Part shown: piece by piece, positions 1 through 14,100 of the stretch
How the letters are laid out: every line of letters starts with the position of its first letter
Position numbering within the stretch: position 1 is the stretch's first letter
Assembly (NCBI GenBank): GCA_918807975.1
Contig: OU964921.1
Location: 36,544,498 to 36,608,497 of the forward strand
Origin: Aplidium turbinatum
Taxonomy: Eukaryota; Chordata; Ascidiacea; Aplousobranchia; Polyclinidae
DNA: 64,000 nt
Direction of reading: 5' to 3'
Notes under the pieces: model-generated
The model's input: the letters and a program-made list of their open reading frames with translations, nothing else
Databases searched by the model: none
What the model was told of the DNA's origin: nothing
Made by a program: the position numbers and the translations under genes

Positions 1-1252
1 AAATTGAAATCTCACAAACCAACTTTAATCTATACGTTTTTAAACGTTGATTTAGAGATAAAGCAAACGATAACACTAGTACCACAAGTAACAAATTTCA
101 TTAAGGTAGGACCTCCGCATGTTTACTTCAAGAAAATGAAGAGCCTGTCAATACTGATGTTCCAACTGATTTAATCGATTCCAAGTTTGACAAAGAACAA
201 GTTTTCACAATTACAAAAAACAATTAGTCTGTGTTGTTTCCAAGATAATTAAACACATTCATTTTACCTTGAATTAATCGCGTAAAAAGTAGACATTACT
301 TTAGCAAACAACTTTTTAAAAATTTATTGTTAGAACATTGTTACATTGTTAAAAAAAAATATATGCTTAATATCATTAAACAATTATCGTATTGTTAAAA
401 TGATTTGTATTTGTACGACTGAAAGGGACGCAAAAGCAACAAGCAAACATAATATTACCATTTCTTGAGGTAACATTGTAAGCTCGATTGAGTTTTATTG
501 TTAAAAACACAAAGGAGGGCGAACAATACAAAAAGAATCACCTTACGCCACACTTCGTTTTAGCTTACTGTAGGCTATCTACCGTTCTTGATTTCAGCAT
601 AAAAAGCTCCCTTAGTAACTTAATTCATGAAAACAGAACATGCAGGCCTACTTAAACTGGGTTTGCGTATTTATGCAGATTCTTAAATCGATTATAGCTA
701 AAATCTGAGGTATGCATTTGTCCTAGACTGCATGCAAGAAACAAAACTTAAACTAAATTTACGTTTCTACAATAGATATTGAGAATTGGAGAGTTGTATG
801 TGGTGATAGGAAAAAAATGAACACTCGCCGGTGTAGTGCTTCAACGTCGTCAAAGGCGCTTTCACATAGTCAGGTAAATTTTCAATTATAGGCTACACAG
901 TAGCGAATTCAGGGAGGGGAGGGCACTTGCCTCTTCAATGATCAACAAATAAATTCATAGCTTTTCTCAGCTTTCATGAAAAAAAAATCGCTCATTTTGA
1001 TTGCTCAATCACATTTCGTTAATCCAACCGGTGCCACGGACATAGAGCATGCATGTTTTCAGCAGGATAGACTATTTGCGGAATATTAGTTTTTGCGCAG
1101 TTTACAGGCTGAGAAAATAATTGAATATTTCTTCAATAAACACATCAGACCTACTTACTCAACTAGTAATAAATTCATCTATGAGGCTAAACTATGGCTA
1201 TACCCAGAGTCAATAGAGATATGAGACAAAATGTGCCTTGTATAGTTTAGAT

Positions 1253-1640
1253 CAGGGGTGGTCAACGTGCGGTCCACGGGCCGCATGCGGCCCTTTTCAA
1301 TTTTTTGTGCGGCTCTTCACCTTCTTCCAGCTATTTTTCCCCAAATAAGGCTATTTAAATTAAAGCTATTTTCATCTAGATTTACACAATTTCGAAGCTT
1401 AGGAAGTGATATGACCGCCTTTTCACTGCCCTGTAGGCCTTCCGGTGAAATAATTTTTGCGCCTTTAGAAATCCAGCTTAAATTGCATTCACTGCAGAAG
1501 AATGACATTCTTGTACAAAATTTCAATAAGATGAACTCCATTGCTGAAAATGTGAATTAGTGTTTATTTGATGTGCGGCCCTCCAGTAAGCATTACATTT
1601 TCCTAACTAGCCCTAGTGTTAAAAAGGTTGCCCATCCCTG
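1253..1640. mobile_element. hAT-type MITE, 388 bp
   Basis: Terminal inverted repeats of hAT type: the left end CAGGGGTGGTCAACGTGCGG pairs with a right end that reads CAGGGATGGGCAACC on the other strand. The flanks are GTTTAGAT (1245-1252) and CTTTAGAT (1641-1648), an 8-bp target duplication with one mismatch, as expected for an older hAT insertion. There is no transposase; the open frames inside are incidental. It lies just upstream of the ARM-TIR-SAM gene. Confidence 0.8.
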
Positions 1641-2076
1641 CTTTAGATAATTGCTTCATACGTTTTTTTAGACGTCTGCTATGTTTGGCATTATTGTTTT
1701 TCCTTGTGATGGTGAGAAAAAACAAACTGAAAGCCTACTACAGTATAGGGAAAGGGAATATGTCAATATTGTTTCTGAGGGTGAAACCCTGTACCCTCTA
1801 CCCGTCTACCGTACTATTTTTATTTTCCTACCTCAACTTTTTCATTCCGTATTACGCATAAAATCTTAAAAGCTTTGGATCTATTACAAAATTGCTTCTA
1901 GATCCACTTCTGAGTTAATTTACTATAGAGAGTAGGCTATAGGCTCAATATTACAAATATTGTGAATTTACTGTAGGAGCAGTGTCTCTATATTTTGTAA
2001 AAGTCATTTTAATTGTATTCAATGAAAAAAAAACTTTTAAAGTGAGAGATTAAATGCACCCACAGTTTTTAGCCAC

Positions 2077-2083
2077 TATAAAA
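2077..2083 (+). promoter_or_regulatory. Candidate TATA box of the ARM-TIR-SAM gene
   Basis: TATAAAA lies 44 bp upstream of the inferred start codon at 2121. It would place transcription start near 2107 and leave a very short 5' UTR. The assignment rests on position alone in an AT-rich region. An upstream non-coding exon or a trans-spliced leader is also possible. Confidence 0.3.
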
Positions 2084-2120
2084 TGACATGTTAGTTGTAT
2101 GAGACAATATTAACCTCCAC

Positions 2121-5100
2121 ATGGGTAACGCTGCCACACTCTCGAAAAGCGTTCCAAATCCACCTCCGAAGATCAAACAAATCACAAGGAAAGGTAAAAG
2201 GCGCTCAAAGTTTTATACACATTGTTAGCTTATATTAATCATTCTGTCTATACCTGAGATGACATCGTAGACTATAACTTGCCGCAACGAACTGCCCAAT
2301 GCTTCTACTCAGCAAGTAACTATCCTACTATAGCTACATGATGAGGTATTGGTTTAGGTCAGGGGTCCTTAACCAGGGGTGCACGGCTTGCACGCACCAC
2401 TAAGGGGTGCGAGACCTGTGCCTACGCGGAGCGGGGATGCTGAATTATAAAGGTTTGTTATAATATTACGTAAGACGTAAAGTTGTTTTACCAGGTTTAA
2501 CAAAAATTTCAAACTGTAGGCGTCTACTGTATTACTTTTCAGCTAATCCTAGGAGGGGTGCGAGAATTGATTGGTGGTGCCGACAAGGTAAAAGGTTAAG
2601 AACCGCTAGCTTAGGTTTTAGAGCTTTTAAAACTTTTTTAATCATACCAATTTATAGCTAGTGTACCAATAAATGTATAATAGTATATCTATTACTATTT
2701 TTTTAGTCAGCATACCATCAAGACCATCAAGCGTGACACACCATGACCAAGAAAAAATTTTTCAAGAATATCCAGAGCTAAGAGGTATTTGCATGATGCG
2801 ACAAGATTCTATAGGTTCTACAAATGGTCACTGCAGTACAAATAAATACAGCATACATTATTTATTTGAATTGATTGAAGAAATATTTATTCTCATACTG
2901 AAAAAGCTTCTTTGAGAGCTTAATCCTATGGCAGTTTCGCATACTTTTGGATACTTTGAACCACCGATGCGGGGTCGGTCACAGAGTGTCACAGAGAGAA
3001 GTTTCCAATTGTTGCGGTGTTGTTGTCTATGAGTTATTCCACCACTGGGTGCCACTGAATGGAGAGTTGTCCTTGATATGCGTTGCTCAAGCATACGCCC
3101 AAAAGTTGAACTAGAGTTGCTTGATTTTGGAGTTTCTTCGTGCGTGAAGTAATGCGCTATCGGGGTAAACTTCTGGAGTGGCTCCTTTTTCAGTTTCATA
3201 GTGTAACATGCTGTGGGCCCTACAGTCAGGCTACACATAAACATTAAAACGTAACTTCTAGAAAAATCACCCAAAAGGGGTGTTTTATCAAAACAAACCG
3301 GGAGGGTTCCAAGGGTCAAGTAGGCTCATAACATTATATCTGGTTCTGGTTCAAAAGTGCACCAAGGATCCGTCTATCAACGTACGGTAGCCTACTAATC
3401 ATAAGCTTTTTTTCATTAAGTAAACTACAGTAGGCTATCATACCTTGAACAATAAGTTATATTCAAAATACTACTTGCAGACGCTTTGACCTACATTGAT
3501 GTCACTGCAAAGGAAATGGCCAACCGCAAGGACGAAGATGCCCAAAACAAAACTATGAGTCCATCGACTAAGCAGTCTTTAGAAGATATTTATTCTTTCT
3601 ACTTTGATTATGAAGACCACGTAAGCGTGATTTGTTTGTCCACTATACCAAGAAAAGTATTTGTCCTCATTTGTCACTTTTCTCGTTTTTTTTTCAACCA
3701 TTTTTTTTGTTTGTCGTAGCCAGGCTTACACGCGGTGGTTGAAGATTTAGATTAAGTGGACGGGAAGGCAAGAAAGCCAATCTTTGTGTCCACCTTCAGG
3801 CATGCCTTTAAGTGTCCTGCCAAAGACACAGCCGCATGCACTTGAGCGGTGTCGAACCGGCGCCCTTTCGATTGCCGTTTCAGGGCTTTCACCACTCGGC
3901 TATGCAGCAGACAACCAATAAAATTTCAACCATAAACAGGTATAACTTAGCAACAATACGACATTTAACATTGTACCACAAAATACAACAAACCGTACTC
4001 TGTTTTATTCATGTCATTTCATTCCAACAAGGCTAGCAAACATCAGCTTCTTTTGTTCTACTTCTAGAGTGAGACTGATAGTCTTACAATAGCTTCTCTT
4101 GCTGTAGTAATTCAAGTGTTAAGTTTAACAATCTTACGTTGTGTATTTTGTTGCAGAAATTGCAATTCGATCATTTTTCTCTGTTAATGCATTCAAGAAA
4201 AATAACCGTCTTTGTTCAATTATGGCCTCGTGAATCCTCGTGTCAAAGTCGGACAAACAATTACGAACAATCTCGAAAGACTCCAATAGGAGTTTATTAC
4301 TAGAACACTATTGGCAGTTTCGAGTAACTTATGGTCTTTAATTGCACCGGTTTTATTTATATTGCACTGCTTACTAAGATTGGCCCAATTCAAATGCTAC
4401 CCCACTCTCCTGGCCAAATGTCGTGTGGTCATGCCAATGTATGTGAAACACGCATCGTGCGAGCAAGTGAACTTATACACGACGTATAAACGTAGGCGAA
4501 GAGGAGTTTTACACTTCAATTGAAAATAGTGACTAGCTACGTTTTATAAACGGGAAAAATCTTGACTTTAAATTTCATTGAAGTAAATCTAGACAAATTT
4601 GTGGCAAAACGTTTGGATTCCTTGCCCATAAACGGAATGGTTTGATTTTTTTTCAGTTGCAAAATAACCAATTTTCCGCTGTATTTTTCTCTTTTTGCAA
4701 ACAAGTAAATATACGATATTAAATTATTAGCTATTTTCTTAGTTGTTTTAATTTGTTTTAAGGTCAAAAAGTTTTGAATAGCTTCAACAGACTAACAAAT
4801 ACAATAAATGACTATATCTTGTTTTATTTTCATGATAAAATCCAGCACCTTCGAGAGATGATAGGCGATGAACTGGCCGAACATGGGATATCTTATATGT
4901 TGCGCGACTACATAAACATTCTTACGAAGGATGGTACAGATTATCCTCTTGAAGGGTAAGATAGTACAAAACTTATTTTGAACGCAAACGTGTAGCCAAA
5001 ACGTAGGCTTCAGTAACCTATCAACTGTGCATCTTGTCTCCCATGTTTAGGTACAGGTACCAATGCTATGAAATTTTACGAGGAGTTTGCTGTAACTTTA

Positions 5101-8100
5101 CTGACGCAAGTGTAAAGCTGTGCACTGAGTTTGGCAAAGAAGGAATTCTACTTCTTATGCTACAAGATCTTAAAGAATTTCAACACACTTATACAAAAAG
5201 CAAAGTAAGTCATTTTGCGCACTAAAAGTCCTCAATAATTAAAGAAATAAAGCTCAAAGACTAGATGATTGTACTTTTTTCTGCCCCCTTGCCAGTTTCA
5301 GAATTAATTTAATTAATTTTCTTCTTGTTTTCAATGTGACAATTTTTGTTCCATTTTCATAATAGTTTGAAAGTTCTACATAAAATGCCGCCCTTGAGGT
5401 GCACTGCTCTATTGTGCCTGCAAAGGGTTAAACTGTCGCTGTGTGATATAGCGATTCTTCGTTCATGGTGCCAGAATTTATCAACTAAAGAAATGGGGGT
5501 GGAAGATGGTTTTTGATGACACTAAAATGTGCTAAAAACAGTTAAAAAGTTTCAATGACTGTGAGCATTGGATGTCGAATTATAATAGACAAAATAAATA
5601 ATGTTGAAAAACATTTATTTGTCGTTGCAGGAAAAACATTCCGTAGTATTGTCTGCAATGACCATCTTACACAATTGTGCCAGTTCAAGTGAAAACATGA
5701 AATATTTTAAAGAGATGAAGGCAGTGGACACAATAGCATGGTATGCTAAAAATGATGGAAATGAAATAGAGGTACGTAATTATACAAACAGGGTGGCCCA
5801 AAAGTAGATTTACCAGTAACTTGTTAAATTAGCGTTTATATGCTTGAAGATATTTGGCTAAGTACAACCAGTACAAAACTTTCTTAAGAGTAACTTGGAT
5901 TTCCACTTTTTTCTTGTTGCTTGCAATGCATTTCATTTCAATTAGCTAAATTTTCCAGTACATACTCTACAACGTGATAAATGTAAACCTACTTTAGGAC
6001 TACCCTGTCCTATAAATCTCACTTGTTTTTATTCAAACGTTGTCCTGAGCCTAACTATACCTGCTAATGTCAGCTTTTTGTAGAAAAACATTACACATTT
6101 ATTTTATTCTCAAAAGTGCATCAATTCTTACTCAACAAAAACACCTGCTATGAAGCATTTCCTTCTCATCAAAAAAATACACGCTAAGCATCAGACGTAG
6201 TAGGTCAAGCCCTATTGTTTGATTTAGGTTTTTAGGATTGAAGAAAAACTACATTTAACCTTTAAGCTTTTCTAATCCGATGAAACAAAATCGTCTTAAA
6301 AACTTATTTGATGAGGAATAGCCTAACAAGTAGTTAATTGTTTTTCATACAAAGTAAGGTATTACAGCAGAAGCAAGATGTTTAAGATGTTGGAACCTTT
6401 TTCTTTTAAGTCGTTCAGTAGGTAAAGACTCAAGTCATCAAGTAGGTAAAGATGTTCCATTGGTAGGGAAAGTATGTGGGACACGAAAGGACTGTGTGTT
6501 TATTTCACCACAATATAGTGCTTATGTGTCATACAAGCACCATACAGCGACCGATTTCAGTCTTTAACCGGTTCAAACTCACTCACAGTTTATTCGATAT
6601 GCCACACAACTATGTCGCCATTTTTTTATTTTGGCCATTTGGCCATTTTTTTATTTAGCTTTTCATTCTTGTGAACAATTTATTTTGGCATTTGAGATTT
6701 CTGATTTATTTTCTAATTTGCTTCGTGTTCTTATTGCCGTATCAAGGTTTACGACTGGTAGTTGAAGATTTGAATTGAGCAGACCCAAACAAAAGAAAAT
6801 CAAATTTTGCTTCCCCTTTCAGTCACGCCTAAGCGTCCTGTTAATAAAGAAACAGCCACATGGTCACGTACCTGAGCGTACCTGAGCAGCTCTCACCACT
6901 CCGCTATGCAGCCGATTCTGTTCTTGTTACAACGAACAGTTACATCGATCGTACTGTAGCCTAGCCTCAGGCCTGCAACCAGCAAATATTTTCGGGGGGG
7001 GGGGGGGAGGCATTTAATTTTTATCAAAGAACAAACATTAAAATGATGCATTGTGACATTTTTATGTTAATGTCCACGCCCATTGATAGAGTGTGTGGCA
7101 CTACCATGTTACAGTTCAGTGGTCATAACTTACGTCAATCACGTTTTAAGGAAACTAGCCTTTGTAACCTTTTCTCATTTAGCTATGACTACCCAAGGAA
7201 GAAAATTACGATAATACAGTAATGTGTTCTGTGTTCAGTCGATTACAAATAAAATACAACATCTGTAGGCTACGAACTGCATTGGCACGACTGGAGTCAT
7301 AAATTAATCAATAACATAGGCTATACTTACATCAATATAAACAAACAGATACATATGAATAAACTCAATAAGGTAATTACAAATTACAATCCTGAAACAT
7401 TTTGTTGGTTCAACAAGTTTTATGTTTGTAGGCCCAAAGAAGTTGACTTTGCAAATGCAAAATGACATTTTAATTTAGAGCATAATGTCTAACTTTCTAC
7501 TTGATTTGGCAAGTTCGTTTAACACCAATTCCGCGCTTGAAATTGGAGTACGATGGATTTGCATGAGAGCTAGTCCAGAAAGCCTGTCCTGCCCCATAGT
7601 GCTTCTAAGGGAACTTTTCAAGCGTCGTAGACAGCTAAATGTTCTTTCTGCAGAAGCAGTTGTGACTGGACGTGTAGCCAAAATTATCAAGAGTTCGTAA
7701 ATGTTCGGATAAAACTCTTTTTGGGATTCTATTGCTGACACCGCATCAATCGCACTTGCTGGCCTTTCACTTTCAAGAATTCGTTCCCACTTAATTTTCC
7801 ACCTGGCAAGTTCATCTATCATGGCTTCGCAGTCAATGTCTCCTTTGTAAAATTGTACTGTATTGTCAATGTCACTATACCTCGTTGAAGCGACATTTCT
7901 AGGCACAATAAGTTGAATTTGGGCAGCTGTTTTAAAATGCTCATGAAATCTTCCTTGCAATTCTTGTAGAAGGCCATCTACATACATGTATACAGATTGA
8001 CGGTATGTATACAGATTGACGATAGAAATCTTCCGGATCATTTGTCTCGTAGTTTGCTTTCATTGATTGGCGACCAGCTTTCCTAGGTAGGCTATTGTTA

Positions 8101-11100
8101 TTGCATCTAGAGACAGCTCTTGGGCCTTAGAATATATTGTTTTGAAATCAGCAACTGCATTTTTTCTGCAATCAAATACAACTGCTTGAACTCCGCTAAT
8201 TTCCTTTGAACACTGTGTGAGGTCCATATTTGGAGATTGAAGAATTTTAGAAATCGGCAAAAGTAATCTTGAAAATCTGGCGCACACACAGAGAGATACA
8301 ACAAATTTTGGAGAGAGCATAGCACATAAATATTGCGATGCCTTGGTAGCAGCAGTTGTATCCAGGGTTGCATTCCTGGGGGGGCTCACCCCCCGAAATA
8401 CGAAAAGGCTTGATGTTGGGGGGCTCGTTCAAGCTTCCATTTTTTAGCTTTTCTGGCTGAACAACAACTTCTCGACTGAACAAGTAACACTTTAACAGCT
8501 TTCTCACAACAGAACTGCAAAAAAAACACGAACATAAGTTGATAGCAATCGCCAATTATCGCTTTTGTCAGAAACTCTCCAGACTGGGAATATCAACTTA
8601 GTAGTAGCTAATCGTCATGTCAAATGGACTGTTAATTCTCTATTTCAAATAAAAAAAGCTATTCAAGAAGGAAAGTATTCGTTTGATGAAGTTGTTAACT
8701 TAAGTCCCGGAAGTACAAAAAACTACTCCTTTAAAGGCACAACATTGGACCAGTTCAAAGCTCGACGTAGACACTACCCTTCTTTTGATCATAATCTGTT
8801 TATTTAAACTTTGGTTGACAACATTGGAAGCAGGATGGTGGACACCAACAATGAAAATTCTGTGAAGAGCTTGGAAATTATTGTACCAGAGTTATGGCCT
8901 GCTGCAGTCGAAGTTCCATGGCAAGAAGGGGAGCAGAGATTACAAAAAATAGAGAAGAGATTTCATGTGATCACTCCTATTTTCGATTTTCGATTGTATG
9001 TTGACAATCCTTGTCATAGGCCTATACCAGATACGATAAAGTTGCTCAAGAACGTAGTACTAAACATGATTGCTATAAGTTCTGCTGAAGCCGAACGTGG
9101 ATTTTCACAAATGAACTTGGTCATCACACCGCTACGATCACGGCTGACCATATCACTTGTTTCAGGATTGTTGTTCATCAGCATCAATGGACCACCTCCT
9201 AACTTAGCCCATAAAACCAAAGACCTGGCAGACAGGCTATTTGTTTTGTGTAATCTCGTTTGCACCAACTTGGAATATGCTTTTGCTGTAGTTGAAGTTT
9301 TTTAAACTGTTCATTAATAACTAAATAAAATTTTAGTGCAACTGTCACATTGGCAGCTTATTGGTTCTTATATAGCAAATCTGCAACCACAAGCGCTCAT
9401 TTCAAGAATTGCATTTCCTTACTTTCCTATTGCAGTCAATGTTTTTGCAAGTGTGCTTAGGATTGGCTCATACAAATAAGTTTACAATTGAGTTGAGAGA
9501 TTGGAATTAGCTCATGCAAATCGAGTTTCAAGTGTAGGCTTACGCAGTAAAAAATAGCAAAGGAGATTGCAGTGTAGCAACCAAGCCAAATTTCCAATTT
9601 ATAATTTTATATCGGATTCCACCACGTTTTCACGTTTTGTTGCTTCTACCTTTTTTTGTACTTTAAGCTATGTTTTAGCATGGGTTGTTTTTCGACATGA
9701 TGTTCAGAAGTAAAAACAAACTGAACGATGTTTCCTTTTAAAAAAGGTAAACATTGTTGGCTAACCCGGCTAACCTACACTGATTACTTATACATACTTT
9801 GTCTATAACAACAGAGCTAAGAGTTAGAGCACCCCCAAATAAAGTTTTAGGAATGCACCCCTGGTTGTATCTGACCACTCTGTCATTCCTTCAAGTGTGT
9901 CAAGCACGACAGGAAACATTTCCACAAATTTTGTGACATTCTTGTGACGATCCACTCACCTGGTTTCACACAGGCGTGTGAGTGACTTACACCTACATGC
10001 ACCCGAAATGGATTCACTGCTCTGTTGCAATGCTCTCATGCGCTTTGATGAACCTCTAACAAATGTGGTGATGTCCTTAATTGTGCTCACGCAATTAGCT
10101 ATGGCAGCTACACTGGAAGCCTTACAAACAACCAGATTCAATACGTGTGAAGCACAGTGCATAGGCTATACAGTTATACACACTTACACAGCATTAGGGT
10201 ACTGTCTTTCGGTTTCGATAGTCTACACTCTACAGTATGGCTGTACGTGTACGACGTACGTCTAGTACATTTCATACTGCATAGAACGCTTAAAATTTTT
10301 TCAAAAAATATCGGGGGGGGGGGCAAATGCCCCCAATGCCCAGTGTTGGGCGCGATAACTCATTTTTCAGTTAAGCGATAACGATAATCGATAAACGAAA
10401 AATGCCTAAAGCGATAACGATAAACGATAAATAAAAAAAAGTTAAGCGATAACGATAAACGATAAATTATCGCCGATAATGTCCGATAACGATAATTTTT
10501 TTTTCTTTCTTGATTAGTGCTGCCCCATCCCATGAAGCACGAACTGTTTTCATCAACATGCCGAAAAATCGAACATAATATAGGCTACCGTAAAGGGACA
10601 AAACTTTTTGTAAGTTATGCATAAATAGAATCGCAATAGCGGCAGTGGGTATCGAATCTTCAACCTCTTGATACAGAATCAAACCACTGAGGTAACCGCC
10701 GTGCTTGTAATTATACCTTCAGATACCAGTTGGATGCTTTCATCAATTGAGTTACACTGCCGCTTACGTGCAGTAGGCAAAATAATTAAATCAAATAAAG
10801 ATACCATAAAAAATTCCAAACTTTGTATTTTGCTTTCTGCTTAAAGGGCTGTTTACAGCAAAGTCAGCAATAATTGAAAAAATTCCAAAAAACGCAAAAT
10901 GCTTGAAAATTTATCAGTAGGCTAATCTTAAGCGTTATTGGTAGTAAAAATGTGCATACTGTGAAATCCATCAAGCTTGTCAAATTAATCGTGCTTTTTT
11001 AAGAACAATAACATAATTATCGTAATTTACTGATAATTTCAGATAATTTTTTTTGTTTTCTTTGTAAACACCATCATTAAAGCAATGGCAGAACGCTGAG

Positions 11101-14100
11101 TTGTTGAGATAAGAATTACAATGTAGGCACTGTATTAGTGGGAATAAAAATATTTGATTGAGGTAGGCTATGTCGCATAGGTAGGCTACAGTAAATGAGA
11201 AAGGTTATACTGTATTTAGCATAATTTTACCACGCAACTCGATCCGCCTATTGTCATGCAAAAACTACTACAAGATACAAAAAATGTGATGTCGGCCTGC
11301 ATGTCAAATGCTTCAAGCAATATCATATTCCGCAATGACTTGTTTCAGTGATGTTGTGTTACTTTGCTAATTTTCATCTTCATATTTTTTGAACTTTCAT
11401 TTCAATAAAATGCTCGATGACAATAATGACATGACAAGACATGAACAAGACATTTCCCATTTAACACTTTGAGCGATAAGTAAATTTGTGAAATTTGATG
11501 ACGAATTTGCCTAGCGTCTTATATATAGGACGGCTTTTTTCTCAAAAAGTACAAACACAATTAGGAAAAAATAATTGTGATTTCTTTTTTAGGTCATAAT
11601 TATGCAATATTTAAATTTTTCCGAAATTTTTTTAAGTACTTTCACTTTCGGCACAAATGGGTTAACTTTTTAAGTTAAATGGCACTTATGCATTCGGTTA
11701 TTATTTTTGGATTAAAGTTATATCGCCAAGCTAGAAAAAAATCGATCTTACAGTCTATAACCGATCTTGTGTTGTTATTGTGTGTGAATTTTGTCTTTTA
11801 ATCTGAGTTTGTGACGTAACCGCACGTCTCAAGGCAAGTTCTTGCAATTTTAGTTAATCTACTCATCTGAAGATTTAATGCGCTTAAAACAGTAAGTTTC
11901 ATGTTTTGACGGGAGAGATTTTATTTTTTTACGACAATTACAAAAAACTAACACTTCTAACGAAAAAAGAAAACACAAGAATAAAATAGTTGATCGTGAG
12001 GTGGCGCGAAAGACCATGTTTCCGATGTAAAAGCGGCCTCGTATTGCGACACTTTCACAAACCACTTGCCAATTTCTTTCGCCTTGCTTCAAAGGAAGTT
12101 GGTCGCCTGTGCGCTTACATTTTAGTAGTAAAATTCACTCGCGATTGCCCATTGCAGCAAAACAACAAGAGACTTATTGTTGCATGCATTGCATTGCGTT
12201 GCAAGTTGCAACTCTAAAAATTATTGTGTTGTTAGGGCCGTCGCTGCAGAGGGGCGTGCCCCCTCCCTTGATAACGACCTGTGCACACACACTTCAGACA
12301 CTGAAGAATAACTGAATAACTGGTTTTAATTTTAGTTTCATTAACTAGGTGGCTAGTAAAAATATTACTTTTCATGGTCTTTCCACTTGTGTGTTGATCC
12401 GAAATAAAATTTATCGGCGATTAATTATCGGCGATAGTCAAATATTGCCATTGGCGATAACGATAAACAATAACTGAAAAAATAATTGAGCGATAACGAT
12501 AAGCGATAAAAATTTATCGCCGATGAATTATTGCCGATAATGCCCATCACTGCCAATGCCTCCCCCCCCCCCTGGTTGCGGGCTTGCCTAGCCTAATCTA
12601 TTTACCTTGCACTAGCTCAAATCCAATAAGCTGCATGTGATGTGGAAAGAAGAAGTAGCTATTAAATATTCTGTTTAACAGTTTTAAACTAGAATCAGGG
12701 AGTCGAACCGTTTGATTTTTCCGGTTCGGGTCCGGTTCTGGTTCAAAGATTGTTTCAAAATTAGGTTCAGTTCCGGTTTGGGTTCGAAGAATCTTAAAAC
12801 CGGTTTTATAAGTTCCGGTTCGGGTCCGATAAAATTAAGCCTAGGCCTACTGTTGCCCAACTACTAACTAGCCCAATTGGGCGTGAAAACCGTAAGGTTG
12901 GCAACACTGATCTCAACACTGCTTTGCTCAATTAACTTGCCTTTTTTGTTTGTTGCACAAGTTTCAATCAAACTATATTGTCTATGATGTCACAGAACAG
13001 AAGTTGCTTACCTCAAAAAATTCCTCTCCAAAGCATCGATGATAGTGGATCGTGTATTACGTAATAGGCTATAATTCATCCGTACAATGTGGCCTCCGAG
13101 ATAACAACATGCTACGTACAACTTCACTTACCACAATGCGAACAATAACGTAATGCTGGAGTGAACCGCTTTTTTTAACCGGTTCGGGTTCGGTTAGGGT
13201 TTAAGCTAACTCAAATTTTCGGTTCAGTTCCGGTTAAGGTTCAGACAAAATCGCACCAAAACCGGTTTACAAAAATACGGTTCGGGTTCGGTTCGACTCC
13301 CTGACTAGAATTCTGTTTCGATTAATGTGATCAAAAGAAGAATTTATATTTATCTTTTTTAGCTTCTTCCTCTTAGCAATATGACGCTTGCGTTAATAGT
13401 GGATGAACAAAACAATGATGTCATCTTGGCAGATGACACGGTCATAAAAACTATACTACAGGTAACTATGAAACAAGATTGCATAGAAATTGAATGAAGC
13501 TGAATTGAATAGTTTAGCATTAAGCAAGTTTATACCGTACCAAATGTTTAATTTTGTTTTATTATTTTTATTATGCAGTGACTTTCACTGTTTATTCTGT
13601 TCGTGTAGCGTATTTCTAGTTTTGAAATTGTGCACTTGATTGTTCCTGCTCAAGCTGTAGGCTACTTTCATTAGCTGAACCGAAGAACAAACTGTCTTTA
13701 ATACGACGGTCGTCGGACCACTCGGCATGCGACAACTCAGCAAGTACATTTCAACTAATTACCAAGTCAGCAAATGAGATTTAAGTGCTCACGTCGAACT
13801 TGCTTGGTCCTATCTTGTTAAACTCATGTTGCTGACTTGTGACATTCTAAGTATCGTCATGCTCAAATGTTACTTGCTCAGTTTCATCATTTACCAACTT
13901 CATCCACTTTCTCAAATGTTGCTGGCTCAATTGTCACTTTCTCAGTTGTCGATTGCTCAGTTCACAACTGCTCACTTGTAGAAGACTCCTAACAAAACAG
14001 GGGTGAGAGCGCTTCGACCGCCTTCGCAAGGCTTTTCTACCCAGTAATGCACAATGGGGAAGTGGCTTCTTCTTGCTAGTGTGTCGCTGAGGAACAGACC

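Larger units (their letters stand above)
6968..12586 (-). mobile_element. hAT transposon (outer, oldest) split by two later hAT insertions
   Basis: The inverted ends are CAGGCCTGCAACCAG and, read from the right, CAAGCCCGCAACCAG (13 of 15 match). An exact 8-bp target duplication CCTAGCCT lies at 6960-6967 and 12587-12594. Without the two inner elements and their duplicated targets the element is about 1.9 kb. It carries the C-terminal part of a ZMYM1-like hAT transposase on the minus strand, in pieces at 7475-8041, about 8060-8354 and 9872-10162. The dimerisation region is recognisable by RPVTTASAERTFSCLRRLKS. No full transposase frame remains. Poly-G/C runs sit near both ends. The whole cluster is in the intron between the ARM-TIR-SAM exons ending at 5771 and starting at 13363. 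Confidence 0.88.

Noticed and set aside
1258-1560. 100-codon plus-strand frame
   Set aside because: It lies wholly inside a hAT MITE (1253-1640), has no splice context or motif, and has an overlapping frame on the other strand.
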